A stretch of 64,000 nucleotides of DNA from Parvularia atlantis. Taxonomy: Eukaryota > Opisthokonta > Rotosphaerida. Within the stretch, counting starts at the first letter, position 1, and each line of letters starts with the position of its first letter. A model generated the notes under the pieces. It was not told the origin of the DNA, did not search any database, and saw only the letters and a program-made list of their open reading frames with translations. The DNA lies in assembly GCA_943704415.1 (NCBI GenBank), contig CALSCO010000090.1, positions 1 to 64,000 of the forward strand. The letters are read 5' to 3'. The position numbers were made by a program, and so were the translations under genes. Of this stretch, positions 44,149 to 55,313 are shown piece after piece.

Positions 44149-46344
44149 TCACACTTCGCCCATCACGGACGGCCGCGGCGACGCCGAGCGTGACGTCGTG
44201 TGCGACCCGGTGAGGACCGACGGGGCGGGCGCAAACACGACGTCGCGCGGCGAGGCGTCGGTCGGGTCGCGCGGCAGCTCGGTGCTGCTGGTGGGCGTGA
44301 CGGTGAGCGTCGGCGTCATGGCCGTGGACGAGCTCGTGAGCGCGGCGAGCGCCTTGAGCGACATCGGCTCCGACTTGCTCCGCCGGCCGCCCGCCAACAG
44401 CGGCGAGATACGGTCGCGCAGTGTCCCGCGGAGCGTCGATGGCGCCGGCAGCTCAGGCATGAGCACGAGGTCGGCCAGCGGCGACCGGGCCACGGCCTCG
44501 ACAAAACCGCGCGTCTGCCGCCACTTCTTGAGCGTGTCGGTCTTGAGCATGAGGTAGACCTGCGCGGCGGTTCAGCTGCCGGCGGTGAACGACGGCCGCG
44601 CGCTGGCGCACCTTGGCCTCGGACTCCTTGAACATGTCGCTCGTAAAGTCGCCGACGATCACGCGCTCTGCAACCGAGCGGGGGGCTCAGTCCCGCCTCG
44701 CGCGCACGCACGCAGGCGCGGCGACGCACCGTGCACCTGCCCGAGCGTGCTCTCGTCGATGTTGATGGCCATCGGCGCATTCACGTCAAAGTAGACGCGG
44801 AACATGCGCCAGCCCTCGGCGTGCAGCGCCGCCGGGTCGCGCAGCTCGCTGTACCGGCGCGCGTCCTGGTAGAAGAAGATGTTCTCGACGCACCAGCTCT
44901 GCGCCTGCGCACGCGCCGCACGCGCCGCACGTCACGCGTCGTCCCGCACCGCACGGCGGCGCACCGCGAAGCGCTTGAACGCGAGCGCGAGGTCGTGGTC
45001 GTTGAGGATGTAGCGCAGCAGCGTCGACGGGCTGAGCTCGTCCAGCGGCACGCGCTCGTGCGTCGTGCCCAGCTCCGTGTCGGCCGCGAGCGTGCCCGCG
45101 GTCGACGACGCACGCGACTTGGTCGAATCCTGCGGGCTGAGCTTGTAGAACTCGCGGTACGACAGCCAGATCGGGAAGAGCAGGCTGTTGAAGCTCCCGA
45201 GCACAAACGCGATCAGCGCCCACGCCTGGCGCGCGCCCGCCGTCAGCCGTCCTGCGCGCTGTCGCAGCCGCTGCTGTGCGCGCACGTGGCTGGGCAGCGT
45301 GCGCGGGAACTTGCTCGGAATGATGCCCTGGACGGCAAAGAGGATGACGACTGCGGGTCGCGCGCAGTGTGAGCGTTCGACCAGCCCGGCCCGTACCGCC
45401 GCGCGCGCACCTGGGATCTCGGTGATGAGCATGTTGCGCAGCTCCTCCTGCGCAGCGCGTGCGTATGCGTGTGTTAGCCCGCTGAATCTCCTGCTCGCGA
45501 CGCACCTTGAGCCCAAAGTTGTCGCGCACGCGGTACAGGAAGAAGCAGAAGAAGATCGAGGCCACAATCGCGGCCACGCCCTCGCCCACGACGATGTACG
45601 TGTAGCGGCCTGCGCCGGCGCGCGCGTCCAGCACACCGGCGCGCCCGTCGCCCGTGCCGCGCGCGCGCACCGTAGCACCCGCCCGGCACGCCCTGGTAGA
45701 CGAACGTCTGCGCGGGGATGTCCGGGTTGATGTACATGATCATGAGCAGGATGGCGACGCTGAGCACGGCGAAGGCGAGCATGATCGCGACCCAGACGCG
45801 CTTGTTGAGCATCCAGCTGCGGCAGGGTTGAGCACAGGGGCCGGGCGACGACGCGCACGCGCGCACACCGGTTCCGCACGAGCCAACGCCCCTCGGGCAG
45901 GTCCGGGTCGAAGCGCCCGTTGGTGCGCGCGTCGTTGAGCGCGTGCATGTAGTACAGCTTGAAGCAGCGCGCGAGGTACGGCTGCGACGCGGCGTTTCAG
46001 CGCCGTTTCAGGCGCGGGGGCGGGCGCGGCACGGCGCACCATGAACCAGAGCGGGATGATGAGCGCGTTGACCACGCCTGGCATGACGCACGAGAAGCCC
46101 GCGTTGGCGTCCGACAGCTCGCCGTAGCACGACAGGACGAGGAAGAGCACGGCGGCGGCGACCTGGCCAAAGCAGACCATGAAGACGCTGCGCAGCACCG
46201 GTCCGTCAACAAAAAGCGCGCCGCAGCGCACGCACGCACGCACCCGCGCGACTTGATCGGCTCAAGCGCGCGCCGCAGCAGCAGCCACGCCAGGAAGCCC
46301 GCCTGCCAGGCCAGGAACAGCGCCATGAACACGTAGCGGAGCAT
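44149..46344 (-). CDS. Seven-transmembrane receptor with C-terminal RGS domain
   Basis: Predicted plasma-membrane receptor fused to a GTPase accelerator for G-alpha. Hydrophobic helices: VFMALFLAWQAGFLAWLLL, VFMVCFGQVAAAVLFLVLSC, GVVNALIIPLWFMV, VWVAIMLAFAVLSVAILLMI, YIVVGEGVAAIVASIFFCFF, VVILFAVQGIIPSKF and WALIAFVLGSFNSLLFPIWL, seven in all. Then a Ser-rich linker and the RGS domain: LLRYILNDHDLALAFKRFAV, CVENIFFYQDARRYSELRD, FRVYFDVNAPMAINIDESTL, then VYLMLKTDTLKKWRQ. The asparagine of VENIFF and the INID motif are those that contact G-alpha. The tail is Ser/Thr-rich, ending SPRPSVMGEV. The layout is that of plant AtRGS1 and of protist RGS-GPCRs. About ten introns. Confidence 0.85.
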
Positions 46345-46405
46345 GGCTGGTCCGGTTTTCGGGCAAGGGGATTTTTAGCGACAACACAACTTGAACCATG
46401 ACTCG

Positions 46406-48840
46406 TCACTTTGGCACGACCTTGGGCTCGCCGCCGGCCTCCGCGCCGAGCAGCTGCTGTAGCGCATCGTAGAAGAGCTTCTCAAAGTGCACGCTCGATT
46501 GCCCCTGGAACACGACCGTCTCGGCCTCGAGCGGCGACGGCGGCAGGATCGACGTCGCATTTTGCTCCGGGCAAATGCAGTTCTTCCACAGCTGCAGCGG
46601 CCAGTCCTCGGGCGGCTCAAAGCTGCTGCGGCCGAAGCGGAGCTGCGCGGCACCCACTGTGAGCGACATTGCACGGCAGACGGAGGAGGTGCGCACGTTC
46701 TGCCGCGCGCAGCACGGGATGACCTGCCACGACTGGCCCAGGAACGTGCCACCGACGTCAAACTGCGACGGCGCCAGCTCAACCTCGGCGCGGTGTTGCT
46801 CGGCGGCCTGCGCCACGCGCCGGAAACGTCAGAGACACGGCGTGCCCTCCCGCGTTGAGCGTACCCGCTGGATCGTGTTTACCACGTCGACATGCAGCGT
46901 CGTGTTGAGCGGGAAGCGCTCGCCCGGGTCGCGCTCGAGGTCAAACAGCAGCATCGGGTAGTGGTACACGGGCGGGACGTTGCCAAAGCCCGGGCGCGTG
47001 ATGAAGTGGCCCTGTGGCGCGCGCCGTCAGGGGGGGCGCGTCAGCGTGTCCCTGCGTGCCGCGTCGTGCGCACCTTGTAGCGGCCGACGCGCACGGCGTC
47101 GAGCGAGCGGTCACGCCAGTAGAAAAAGTCGTTGTGCGGGCCCGCGCTGACCTGGCCGGTCAGCAGTGGCAGGAGCGATTTGCCGTCGATGACGCGGTCG
47201 GTCGGGAGCGGCACGCCGACGGCCTCGAGAACCGTCGGGAAAATGTCCATGTTGTTGGCGATGTCGATCACGACGCGGTCTGCGGGCCGCAGTCAGCAGC
47301 AGCAGCGCGGTGCGTGCGTGCGCCCACGCACCGGCAGCAACGCGGCCGGGCCAGCGCACGATGAGCGGCGAGCGCACGCCACCCTCCCACGTCGAGCCCT
47401 TGCCCTCGCGGAAGGGGCCGTTGTTGCCGCCGTCGCCCTGGACGCCTGGGCGCGCCGTGCGGCGCATGAATGGCGGCGGCACCGGGCAGCAGCAGCCAAG
47501 ACGCACCATCATCGACTGTGCCGGGCTCGGTCGCGTCCGGCCACGCGCCGTTGTCCGACATGAACAAGACGATCGTGTTGTTGGCCACGCCGAGCGTGTC
47601 GAGCCGGTCGAGCAGCAGGCCGATGCTGGCGTCCATCTGCCGCGGCGAGCGCGGGTGAGACGGCGCAGCGCACACGCGCGGCCACGACCGCACACCTGCT
47701 CCACCATGTCGCCGTACGCGCCGCCCTGCGACGAGCCTGCGTAGCGCGGCGAGGCGAACGCGGGGATGTGCGGCTCGTGGTACGACATGTACAGGAAAAA
47801 CGGGCGGCGCGCCTCGACCGACGACTCTGCGGGAGCTGCGTCAGCCGGTGGTGCGGGCCACGCACGCGCAGGCACACGCACGGATGGCCGCCAGCGCCTT
47901 CTCGTTCATGCGCGGCGTGATCGTCTCGAGGTTGATCGGCTGCTCGATGATGCGCTCGTTCTCATACACGGGCACGGGCGGGAACACGAGTGAGATCGGG
48001 AACGGGCCCGGGTAGCCCTGCGCACGCACATGGTCAGCCGCCTTGTGCACAGCCGCGCTCGCCCGTCCTGCGCACCTCGTCGTGCGAGTACGGCGTGCCA
48101 AAGAAGTAGTCGAAGCCGCGCCGCGTGGGCAGGCAGTCGACGTGGCCGAGGTGCCACTTGCCGACGAGCGCGTTGTAGTACGCTGCGCGCCCGCACGCCG
48201 ACCGTGAGCGAGCACACGCCCCGCGGTCACGTCCGCCCGGCCGCGGCCGCACATTTCTGGCGCAGCGCCGCGGCCAGCGTCGTCTCGTTGGCGGTGAGGC
48301 CGCCGACCGACGTCGGGTAGAAGACGCGCAGGAGCAGGTCGGCGGGCGGGTCGAAGCGCGTGTAGAAGCCGAGGCTGCAGCGGCGCCGTCAGGGCGCTCT
48401 GTCACGCTTTCTCGCGAGGCCGCGCGCCCCGCACCGGACGGGCAGGCGCCCCGTCAGCAGCGAGCCACGTGACGGCGTGCAGAGCGGCGCGGCGGCGTAA
48501 AACTGCGCGGGCGCCGTGCGCGTCAGCGGCCAGCAGCGGCAGCAGCAGCAGCAGCAGCAGCGGCGCGCCTGCGTGAAGCGCGTGCCCTCGCGCGCGAGCC
48601 GGTCGATGTTGGGCGTGCGGATGGTCGGGGCGCCTGTGCGGGACCACGTCACGCGGACGCGCGGTCACGCCACCGGTACGCACCGTAGCTGGAGAGGTCG
48701 CCGTAGCCGATGTCGTCCGCCACGAGCAGCAGCACGTTGGGGCTGTCGGCCTGCTGCGGCTGCTGCGGCTGCTGCGGCTGCTGGGCCGCGGCGACCACGG
48801 CGAGCGCCGCAGCGACCATGACCAGCGCAGCACGTGACAT
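46406..48840 (-). CDS. Secreted/lysosomal sulfatase
   Basis: Type I sulfatase needing a formylglycine made from Cys. The signal peptide is [18 protein letters not shown], then [11 protein letters not shown]. Motifs: [20 protein letters not shown] (Asp-Asp metal ligands), [40 protein letters not shown] (CTPSR is the C-x-P-S-R formylglycine site), [20 protein letters not shown] (second signature GKWHLG), [45 protein letters not shown]-type block ([20 protein letters not shown]), [20 protein letters not shown] (EGG) and [18 protein letters not shown]. This is the arylsulfatase A/N-acetylgalactosamine-sulfatase type. About twelve introns, one with a GC donor (48503-48568). The start is 29 bp from that of FBXO9. 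Confidence 0.93.
48503..48568 (-). other. GC-AG intron in the sulfatase, containing a CTG repeat
   Basis: The donor is CAG|GCGCGC and the acceptor CCCGCGCAG, with GCTGACG. It joins GTRFTQ to [12 protein letters not shown], contiguous in sulfatases. The intron carries a run of about six CTG units on the sense strand. Confidence 0.8.
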
Positions 48841-48869
48841 TCCCTGCAAAATCCAGCCAGGCGACCACT

Positions 48870-50524
48870 ATGGCGGCGAATGATGACACGGTGCGCGATC
48901 GTCGTGCGCAACGCGGGCCGCGCTCACGGCGCCCGGCGCACCGTCCAGGCCGAGCTGCAGCGCTTCCGCGACGCGTGGAAGCGCGACCTGCAGGAGCGGC
49001 ACACGAGTGCGCTGCGGCTGTACAACGAGGGTGCGCTCTGTGCCGCTTGCCGTGGGTGCGGCGAACCGCTGACCGATGCGCGCGTCGCAAGCGCTCGTGT
49101 TGGAGGCCGACGGCATGATCAACGAGGGTGCGCCGCCGCCCGCGCGGCTGGGGCGGCCGATTGACCTGCTGCGCGGCACGCAGCGATCCAGTCGTACCGG
49201 CGCGCGTTCAAGCTTGACCCGGACGTCGAGAAGGCGCTGCGCAACGCCCCGCGCGCCAGCACACAGCCCGCCACCCCGCAGCCCACCACCCCGCAGCCTG
49301 CCATCGCCACAGCCGCCGTACCGCCCGCCGGCCACGCATCGTCCCAGCCGAGGCCAGAGCCGGACGCGCCGGTGGCCGTGGTTGTGCCCGCGCGCATCCA
49401 CGCGGACCCGGTGCTGCAGGCGCTCGCCGACGTCGACACGACGATGCGGCCACGCGACGAGGCGCAGGACGCGGCCATACTGCGCCTGCCGGACGAGCTC
49501 GTGCTCGCGATCTTCACCGCCGTGGCCGAGCAGTCCGTGGCCGGGCTCGCGCGGCTGTCGAAAGTGTGCCGGCGGTGGTGCGCGCTCTCTGCGGCCGCCC
49601 GTGACGTCGCTCACGCGCTTCGTGCGGCAGGTACGTGCTCACGCAGGAGCCGGTCATCTGGAGGCGGCTGTGCGAGCTTGCGTGGCCGCAGGCCGAGTTC
49701 CAGGCAAGCGGTTCCGCATCCGCGCTCGGCGTTGATGCTGAAATACGCACAGCTCGGTTTTTTCAAGAGCGACTGGAAGCTCATGTACACCGACCGGCCG
49801 CGGCTGCGCACCGACGGCGCGTACATCGCCAAGGTGACCTACCTGCGACAGGTGCGCGCGCGCGCTAGCCTCTTGGCGCGGCGCTGAGCGTGCCGGCCGC
49901 ACCAGGGCGAGAGCGACACCTACTACCAGCCGGTGCACCTGGTGACGTACTACCGCTACCTGCGCTTCCAGCCGTCTGGGACGGTGTACTCGCTGGTGCA
50001 CGCTGTGTGTTGCGGCGCGCGCACGCTGATCGCTGCGGCCCAGCTGACGAGCGACGCGCCCGCGGCCGTTGTGTCACACCTGCGCGAGGGCAAGGACGCG
50101 GCCAAGGGCCTGATGGTGGGCGCGTACGTCACGCGCGAGCACCTGGACGACCCGCGGCCGTACGTGGGCGTGAAGGTGCGCGCGCGCACGTTGCGAAGCG
50201 TGCTGCGCTGACACGACCGATCGGGCGCAGCTGTGGATGCGCGCGCCGTCCGGGTCTCAGGCGCGCTACACGTACGTGATGCACCTGCGCCTGCGCAGCA
50301 CGATCCCGGGCGCGAGCAACAAGCTCTCGCTCGCGTCGTACTACTCGTTCGACCACGGGCTCTACGGCGCGGCGTGGGGCGTCATCGGCGACGCGGACGA
50401 CGCGGACGACGCCGACGCGGCCGCCGTGCCCGCGCACGTGCGCACCGTGTACGACGTCAGCGCGGCCAAACCCTTTACCTTCTCGCGCGTGCGGAGCTAC
50501 GCAGCCGCGGCAGGGTTAATGTAA
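48870..50524 (+). CDS. FBXO9: F-box only protein 9 (FBXO9/Hrt3)
   Basis: Substrate receptor of an SCF ubiquitin ligase. The first exon is just MAANDDT; the following exons give RFRDAWKRDLQERHTSALRL, YNEGALVLEADGMINEGAIQ, SYRRAFKLDPDVEKALRN (MIT/TPR-like helical repeat), a Pro/Ala linker, and the F-box RLPDELVLAIFTAVAEQSVA, GLARLSKVCRRWCALSAAAR. After it come EPVIWRRLCELAWPQ, DWKLMYTDRPRLRTDGAYIA, KVTYLRQGESDTYYQP, VHLVTYYRYLRFQPSGTVYS, LTSDAPAAVVSHLR, KGLMVGAYVTREHLDD, TYVMHLRLRSTIPGASNKLS and the ending FTFSRVRSYAAAAG. Order and spacing match FBXO9. The TAA stop is at 50522-50524. Confidence 0.92.
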
Positions 50525-50726
50525 AGGCTTTCCAGCAGCGCGCAGCGGCACAAGTGATGACAAATATCACCGCCCGAAACGGGAAGTGAGACGTCGCATC
50601 CACGTGCGGCGCGCGTTCCAGAAGGGTTTCAGGCACTTTCGTCTCCTTTGTCTGCGGCCGCCGCGCTCGTCCCGCGCCGGCCGTTCGCCCTCGCCCCCCG
50701 CGCCGCCGCCCTTCCAGCAGCGAACC

Positions 50727-51654
50727 ATGCGTCGGGCAGGTGCGCCGTGGTGGCCCTTACCGCGCATGGCGTGCCGACCGTGCGCGCCGCAGCTGTCGCG
50801 CTCGCCGTCCTCGCGCTCGCAACGGCCCTCGTCGCCGCCGATCCCTTCGAGCGCTCGGCGGACGAGCTGCGCGCGCGTCTGCAGCGCCGCGACGGTGCGG
50901 CGGGCGCCCGCCTCCCCGTGTGCGCGGCGTGCGGCTCACGACGACGCGCGAACAGGCGCGTGCTATCTCAACGGGAACAGCTCGCTCGGCGCCTGCGTTG
51001 ACATCACGTCTGTCCTCTCGTCCGTCGGCTTCTGCAGTGCGTCGGGGCCACCGCGGCGAGCGCGACGGGCCGCCCCTCACGCCGCGCGAAATGCCGCCGC
51101 CGCCGCGCAGCCTTCGACGCGTACCAGGCCACGCAGATCTGCGTCTCTGGCGGCTCAGAGGGCGCGCTCGAGACCGACCAGAACACGCAGAGCGTCTACA
51201 ACCAATACCGCGGCCAGGTCGGCTCAGGCTCCTCGTGCCTCAACGCGTACCAGAGTGCGTCCAAGGCTGCTCCGATGCGAGCCGTGTGCTCACCGCCGTG
51301 ACGGCCGGCCGTGCACAGACTATCTCTGCGCGATCGCCTTCCCGCAGTGCGTCAACGGCCATTCGGTCTTCCTGTGCGAGTCCACGTGCAAAAACTACTA
51401 CAAGTTCTGCACCGACGGCACGACGGGCCAGTCGCCCGACTGCGCCACAGATGTGCGTTGGGGGATGCCGGGGTTCGTGCGCGCATCGTCTGAAGCATGC
51501 GGGTCTCTGCACACAGCCGCCCCAGGGCATCGCCATCGTCGCCGGCTCGACGGGCCCTTCGCTTCAGTGCACGGGCGCCGGGGCCGCGCTGCTGCCGTCG
51601 CTGGCCGTCGCGCTCGCGGCCGTGCTGTTGGCGGTGCTCGCGCACCAGCTGTGA
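50727..51654 (+). CDS. Small secreted Frizzled-CRD-like protein, predicted GPI-anchored
   Basis: 203 residues from six exons (introns 50740-50792, 50895-50955, 51037-51110, 51255-51318, 51453-51516). The first 13 coding bases join to AVALAVLALATALVAADP, a clear signal peptide. Twelve cysteines lie in the mature part, in the blocks GACYLNGNSSLGACVDITSV, LSSVGFCTF, ATQICVSGGSE, SGSSCLNAYQNYLCAIAFPQ and CVNGHSVFLCESTCKNYYKF followed by CTDG. The last two blocks follow the Frizzled CRD pattern (C, then Y-L-C-x-x-F-P-x-C, then C-E-x-x-C). The C-terminus is a small-residue site (TGAGAA) followed by LLPSLAVALAAVLLAVLAHQ, with no cytosolic tail, as in GPI signals. The CRD call is from pattern alone; ligand unknown. 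Confidence 0.7.
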
Positions 51655-51748
51655 ACTGTTGGTCTTCCTCCTTGTGATCCTTCCGGGGCCGCACCGCACA
51701 GTACTACATTTCCCTCACCACCACCACCCGCTGCTGCGCCTCGCGTTC

Positions 51749-54415
51749 TTACTTCTTGCGCACGATCATGTTCTTCATCAGGTCGAAGCTGTTGCCGTCC
51801 GGCTGGTGCTCGTACAGCTCGCCCGGGTTGCGCACGCTCCGCGTCAGCAGCAGGCCTTGCGCGCTGATGCCTTCGATCACGGCCTCGGCGCCGCCAAAGC
51901 TGTCCAGCACGACGCGCTGCCCGCTGTGTGCCCAGTCGGCGTGTCAGCGCAGCACGCCAGCCTGCGGTCGACACGCATGCCTGTGCAGCCAGTAGCCGTA
52001 GTACAGCGGCAGGAGCGGCATAAAGCTGCCGTGTTCGTTCATCATGCCTACCAGGCTCTCGAACGACGCGAGCACGCGCGCGAGCAGCTCCTGCGGTCCG
52101 CCCGCGGTCAGCGCCCTCACACGCGCCCGCACCCCTCTGCCAGCCACGCGCCTCCTTGCGCAGCAGGTCCAGCGCCGTGCCGTAGCGCGCGTTGTGCCGC
52201 CCGATCAAATCGTTGACGCAGTCGGTCGGCTCCGAGTTATTCAGGTTGACGCCGCAGCCTGCCCGCGGGTGATCAGCCCCGCAAGGGTGGCGCGCCAGGC
52301 CAGCAGCACGCGGCACGCGCCGACTATCAGGTTGAAGATGTTCTCGTAGAAGCTCGAATTGACCAGCACGCCGCCGATCTTGCGCAGCACGGGCGCGCCG
52401 TCCGCACCGATCTCGCGCGAGTAGATGTCGTTCGGCCACTTGATGGCCATGCCGATGTCCTGCCGCACAACCACGTTGAACGTGTTGTGCGTGCGACCCC
52501 GCCGCGCACCTTGTAGCCGGGCTTGGAGCGCACGGCGTCGACCACGGCGAGCGCCATGAGGTACTGCACAAAGACGACCGTGCTTGCGTCGCGGTGCCGC
52601 AGCGCGACCGAGAACTGCAGGCACCCGGCCGATGACACCCAGTGGTTCTGGCCGCGGCCTGCGCGCGCCGCCGTGTGGGCCGCGCTGCGATCGCGCACGA
52701 CTGCCGAGCACACCTCGCCCCGAGACCTGGTGCGCGGCCGTGCACACGAGGCCGTCAGGCAGCGCGCGCAGCATGGCCGGGTTGCTGCGGGGCGGTCAGC
52801 GTGAGCAGCAGCACGGTGCACTGCGCGAGGGCCACACCGCTCAAGCACGGTCTGCGTCGACGTGATCACGTCCGTGTACATCAGCGCTGCGCCGAGCTGC
52901 CGCGCGCCGAGCTCGCGCCGATGCTGGAAGAAAAGCTGGCCGTGTCGCGCGCGGTCAGCACGGCACGGCGCGCTTAGCCGCACAGTGGCGCGCCTGTGAG
53001 TCGAACGCCGTGCGCAGCCGCTCGTTCGGCACGGACTGCAGCGCAAGCAGGGACACGCGCCAGGGGCTGCCGTCCGCCGGCCCAAGCGCGATCGTGTCTA
53101 AACCGGCGCCCTCAGCAGCACACGCCCGCCACACGTCCACGCACAGTCCGGGTCACCGGTCTCAAGCCGCGGCGGCTCTCCGTCCGGCTGGAACGCGCAG
53201 CGCACGATCGTCTCCCACACGGCCGCCCTGCATGCTCGCCGTCAGTGACACACGATGTCGGCGCGGCCCACGCACGCCGCCGGGTCCGACGGGGCCAAGT
53301 CCTGCACGATGAGCGCGACGTCCGTCAGCGGCGGGTTCTCGATCGCCTCGTCGCTCGTGCGCAGGCCGAGTCGTCGCAGCGTCGAGCGCATGAGCAGGCG
53401 CCGCGCGGGGTCGTCGCCGAGCAGCGCGGCGGCGGTCGAGCCCTCGGGCCCACTGGCCAGCTTGGCCTCGTACTCGATGTGCACGCCCGACAGGATCGCC
53501 GTGCCGCGCCCGACCTGGCACTCGACAATCGCGGGCTTGCCCGCCCCGACGCCCTCGGTGTAGCGCGCGAGCGTGCGCACGTGCTCGAGGCCCTCCGGAT
53601 CGAAGCTGCACGGGCACGCGGTTGAGTTACACATCGGCGTGAGCACCAGGCTGCCTCACGCACGTGCACCCGCCGTTGTAGTACACGCCGACGAGCGCCT
53701 GGCTGAGGTCGACCATCTGCGCCGTGTCGACGGCGACCGACACAGCGCGCGCGCCCTCCTCCGAGTTGTACACGAAGCCCGGGTACACGCCGCTGCGGGG
53801 CACGGACGCGGCGGATCAGGCTCACGCGTGGCCGCCAGCCGCCGCCGCACCCGCGCCCGGTGCCCGGAAAGAGCGCGAGCTCGCGCGGCGCGTTGACTTG
53901 GAGCAGCGAGCCAAGCTCAAACTCGACGCAACGGCACGCGTAGTACGCGCCCGCACACAGCCCGAGGTAGCTCCCGCCGTTCTCGACGTAGCGGCGGATC
54001 TGCAAGTTGGCTGCGCGTCGTCTGAGCCGTGCCAACAGCATCACACGCACTGCGCACCGGCGCCGGCCAGGTGCCGCGCGTAGGGCGTGTCGCGCCCGCC
54101 CGGCATCACAAGCAGCGCGGTCGACTCCTGCGCGCGCGCGCCGCACGCAAACGTCACGTGCGCACGGCGCCGCGAGCCGGACGCACGGCCCACGGCTGCT
54201 GCGCGAGGAGCCGGGCGTCGACGCGCTTGACGTCGTAGCGGTGCCCGAGCCAGCGGGTGAGCGCGGCCACGACGTGACGCAGCAGGTTGGGCCCCACGCC
54301 CTGGCCCGTATACACGAGCCTGCCGCGCGCGCGCGCGTGCGCGTTGCATCGGCGTGAGCAGGGCGCAGCAGCAGGCGAGAGAGAGGGCCGCGCCGCACAC
54401 GTCGCTCGCCACCAT
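51749..54415 (-). CDS. HLCS: Biotin-protein ligase with N-terminal GATase-like domain (BPL1/HLCS)
   Basis: Attaches biotin to carboxylases. The N-terminal glutamine-amidotransferase-like domain (BPL_N) reads VLVYTGQGVGPNLLRHVVAA, LLVMPGGRDTPYARHLAGAG, GGSYLGLCAGAYYACRCVEF, LALFPGTGRG, YPGFVYNSEEGARAVSVAV and TAILSGVHIEYEAK. The catalytic domain reads MYTDVITSTQTVLE, GLVCTAAHQVSGRGRGQNHW (the GRGRG biotinyl-AMP loop; an intron splits it), GCLQFSVALRHRD, MAIKWPNDIYSRE (KWPND), GGVLVNSSFYE, GCGVNLNNSEPTDCVNDLI and the C-cap VRNPGELYEHQPDGNSFDLM. The start at 54415 gives MVASDV then LVYTG through an intron; the order is like yeast BPL1. It lies 42 bp from the divergent membrane-protein start. Confidence 0.92.
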
Positions 54416-54457
54416 GTTTGTGTGACAGATCGAACGTCGCGGCGAATATCGAGCGCG

Positions 54458-55171
54458 ATGCAGGCGTGCATCATCCGCGCGCTCGGCCGTGCTGATCGTG
54501 GCGCGCTGACGGCGGCCGGGGGGTCGCACAGCTCTCGCGCCTCGCGTCGCCGCTGTTGATCGCGCAGCTGCTCGAGCTGGCCGTGCTCGCGACCGCGTTC
54601 GGGTTCATCGGCTCGGTCCTGCGCGGGCCCAACCGCGAGGCCGTTCAGAGCAACGTCAACGGGTTCTACTGGCAGCTGCTCACCGTCTCCGACACGCTCA
54701 ACGGGCTCTATGTGGCCCTACTGACGCTGTACATCGCGCCGCTTGTGTTTGGCGTGGTGCAGGACGCGCGCAAGACCGGCCGGCGCGTCGAGGCGTTCTT
54801 CGCCGTCAGCCCCTTCTACATCAACCTCTACATCTTCATCGTCTTTGTCAAGGTCGCGCGCACTCACCCGCACCGCGCCTGCACGCGCACGGTGGCTGAC
54901 GTCGCGGGCGGGTGCGTGCGCGGCGCAGTTTGCCCTCGTCCTGCTGTGCATCCTGTTCCTCATCTTCACCATCATCAGCTTCCAGGCGCCGCTGCAGGCG
55001 CTTCAGTTCAGCGCCGACGTCTTCGCCGTGTTCCGCGCGCAGGACGGCTACAGCGCACTCTTTGGCGCGACGATCGTCTACGGCGTGCTCGCGTTCGTGC
55101 TCAACGTGGAGCTGTTTGCGTGCGTGTACCTGCTCGGGTGGGAGCACGCGGTCGCGCGCATCAAGGGCTGA
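54458..55171 (+). CDS. Unknown multi-pass membrane protein
   Basis: 189 residues from three exons; introns 54464-54531 (GC donor, right after ATGCAG) and 54853-54928. Hydrophobic segments: LLIAQLLELAVLATAFGFIG, VALLTLYIAPLVFGVV, SPFYINLYIFIVFVKFALVL followed by LCILFLIFTIISF, and TIVYGVLAFVLNVELFACVY, so four or five helices. A polar stretch EAVQSNVNGFYWQLLTVSDT lies between the first two. The protein ends HAVARIKG. I recognise no family. The split first codons depend on the GC-AG reading: no GT donor gives the needed phase. An upstream non-ATG start in the same frame is the alternative. Confidence 0.6.
54464..54531 (+). other. GC-AG intron directly after the second codon
   Basis: ATGCAG|GCGTGC, with CTGACGGCGGCCGGGGGG before the acceptor CACAG. 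Phase 0 join to LSRLASPLLIAQ. Confidence 0.6.
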
Positions 55172-55232
55172 GCTCCGGCGCGTGACACGCCGCATGCCGC
55201 GCGGCGCTCTCTGTAACAGCAACTGTGCAGGA

Positions 55233-55243
55233 TTTTTTTTTTT
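55233..55243 (+). terminator. T11 tract downstream of the membrane-protein gene
   Basis: Eleven Ts in an otherwise GC-rich convergent spacer, 61 nt after the stop at 55171. Likely part of a 3' end signal for one or both genes; no AATAAA is present. Confidence 0.3.
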
Positions 55244-55313
55244 GAAGCCTTGAAGAAAGAAAGCAGAACGACAGTGTCTCACGCGCGACAAGAGAAGCAT
55301 TGCCTGCCCGCCT

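Noticed and set aside
48529-48560. CAG/CTG array as a CRISPR-like or coding repeat
   Set aside because: It is in a sulfatase intron, with triplet units and no spacers.
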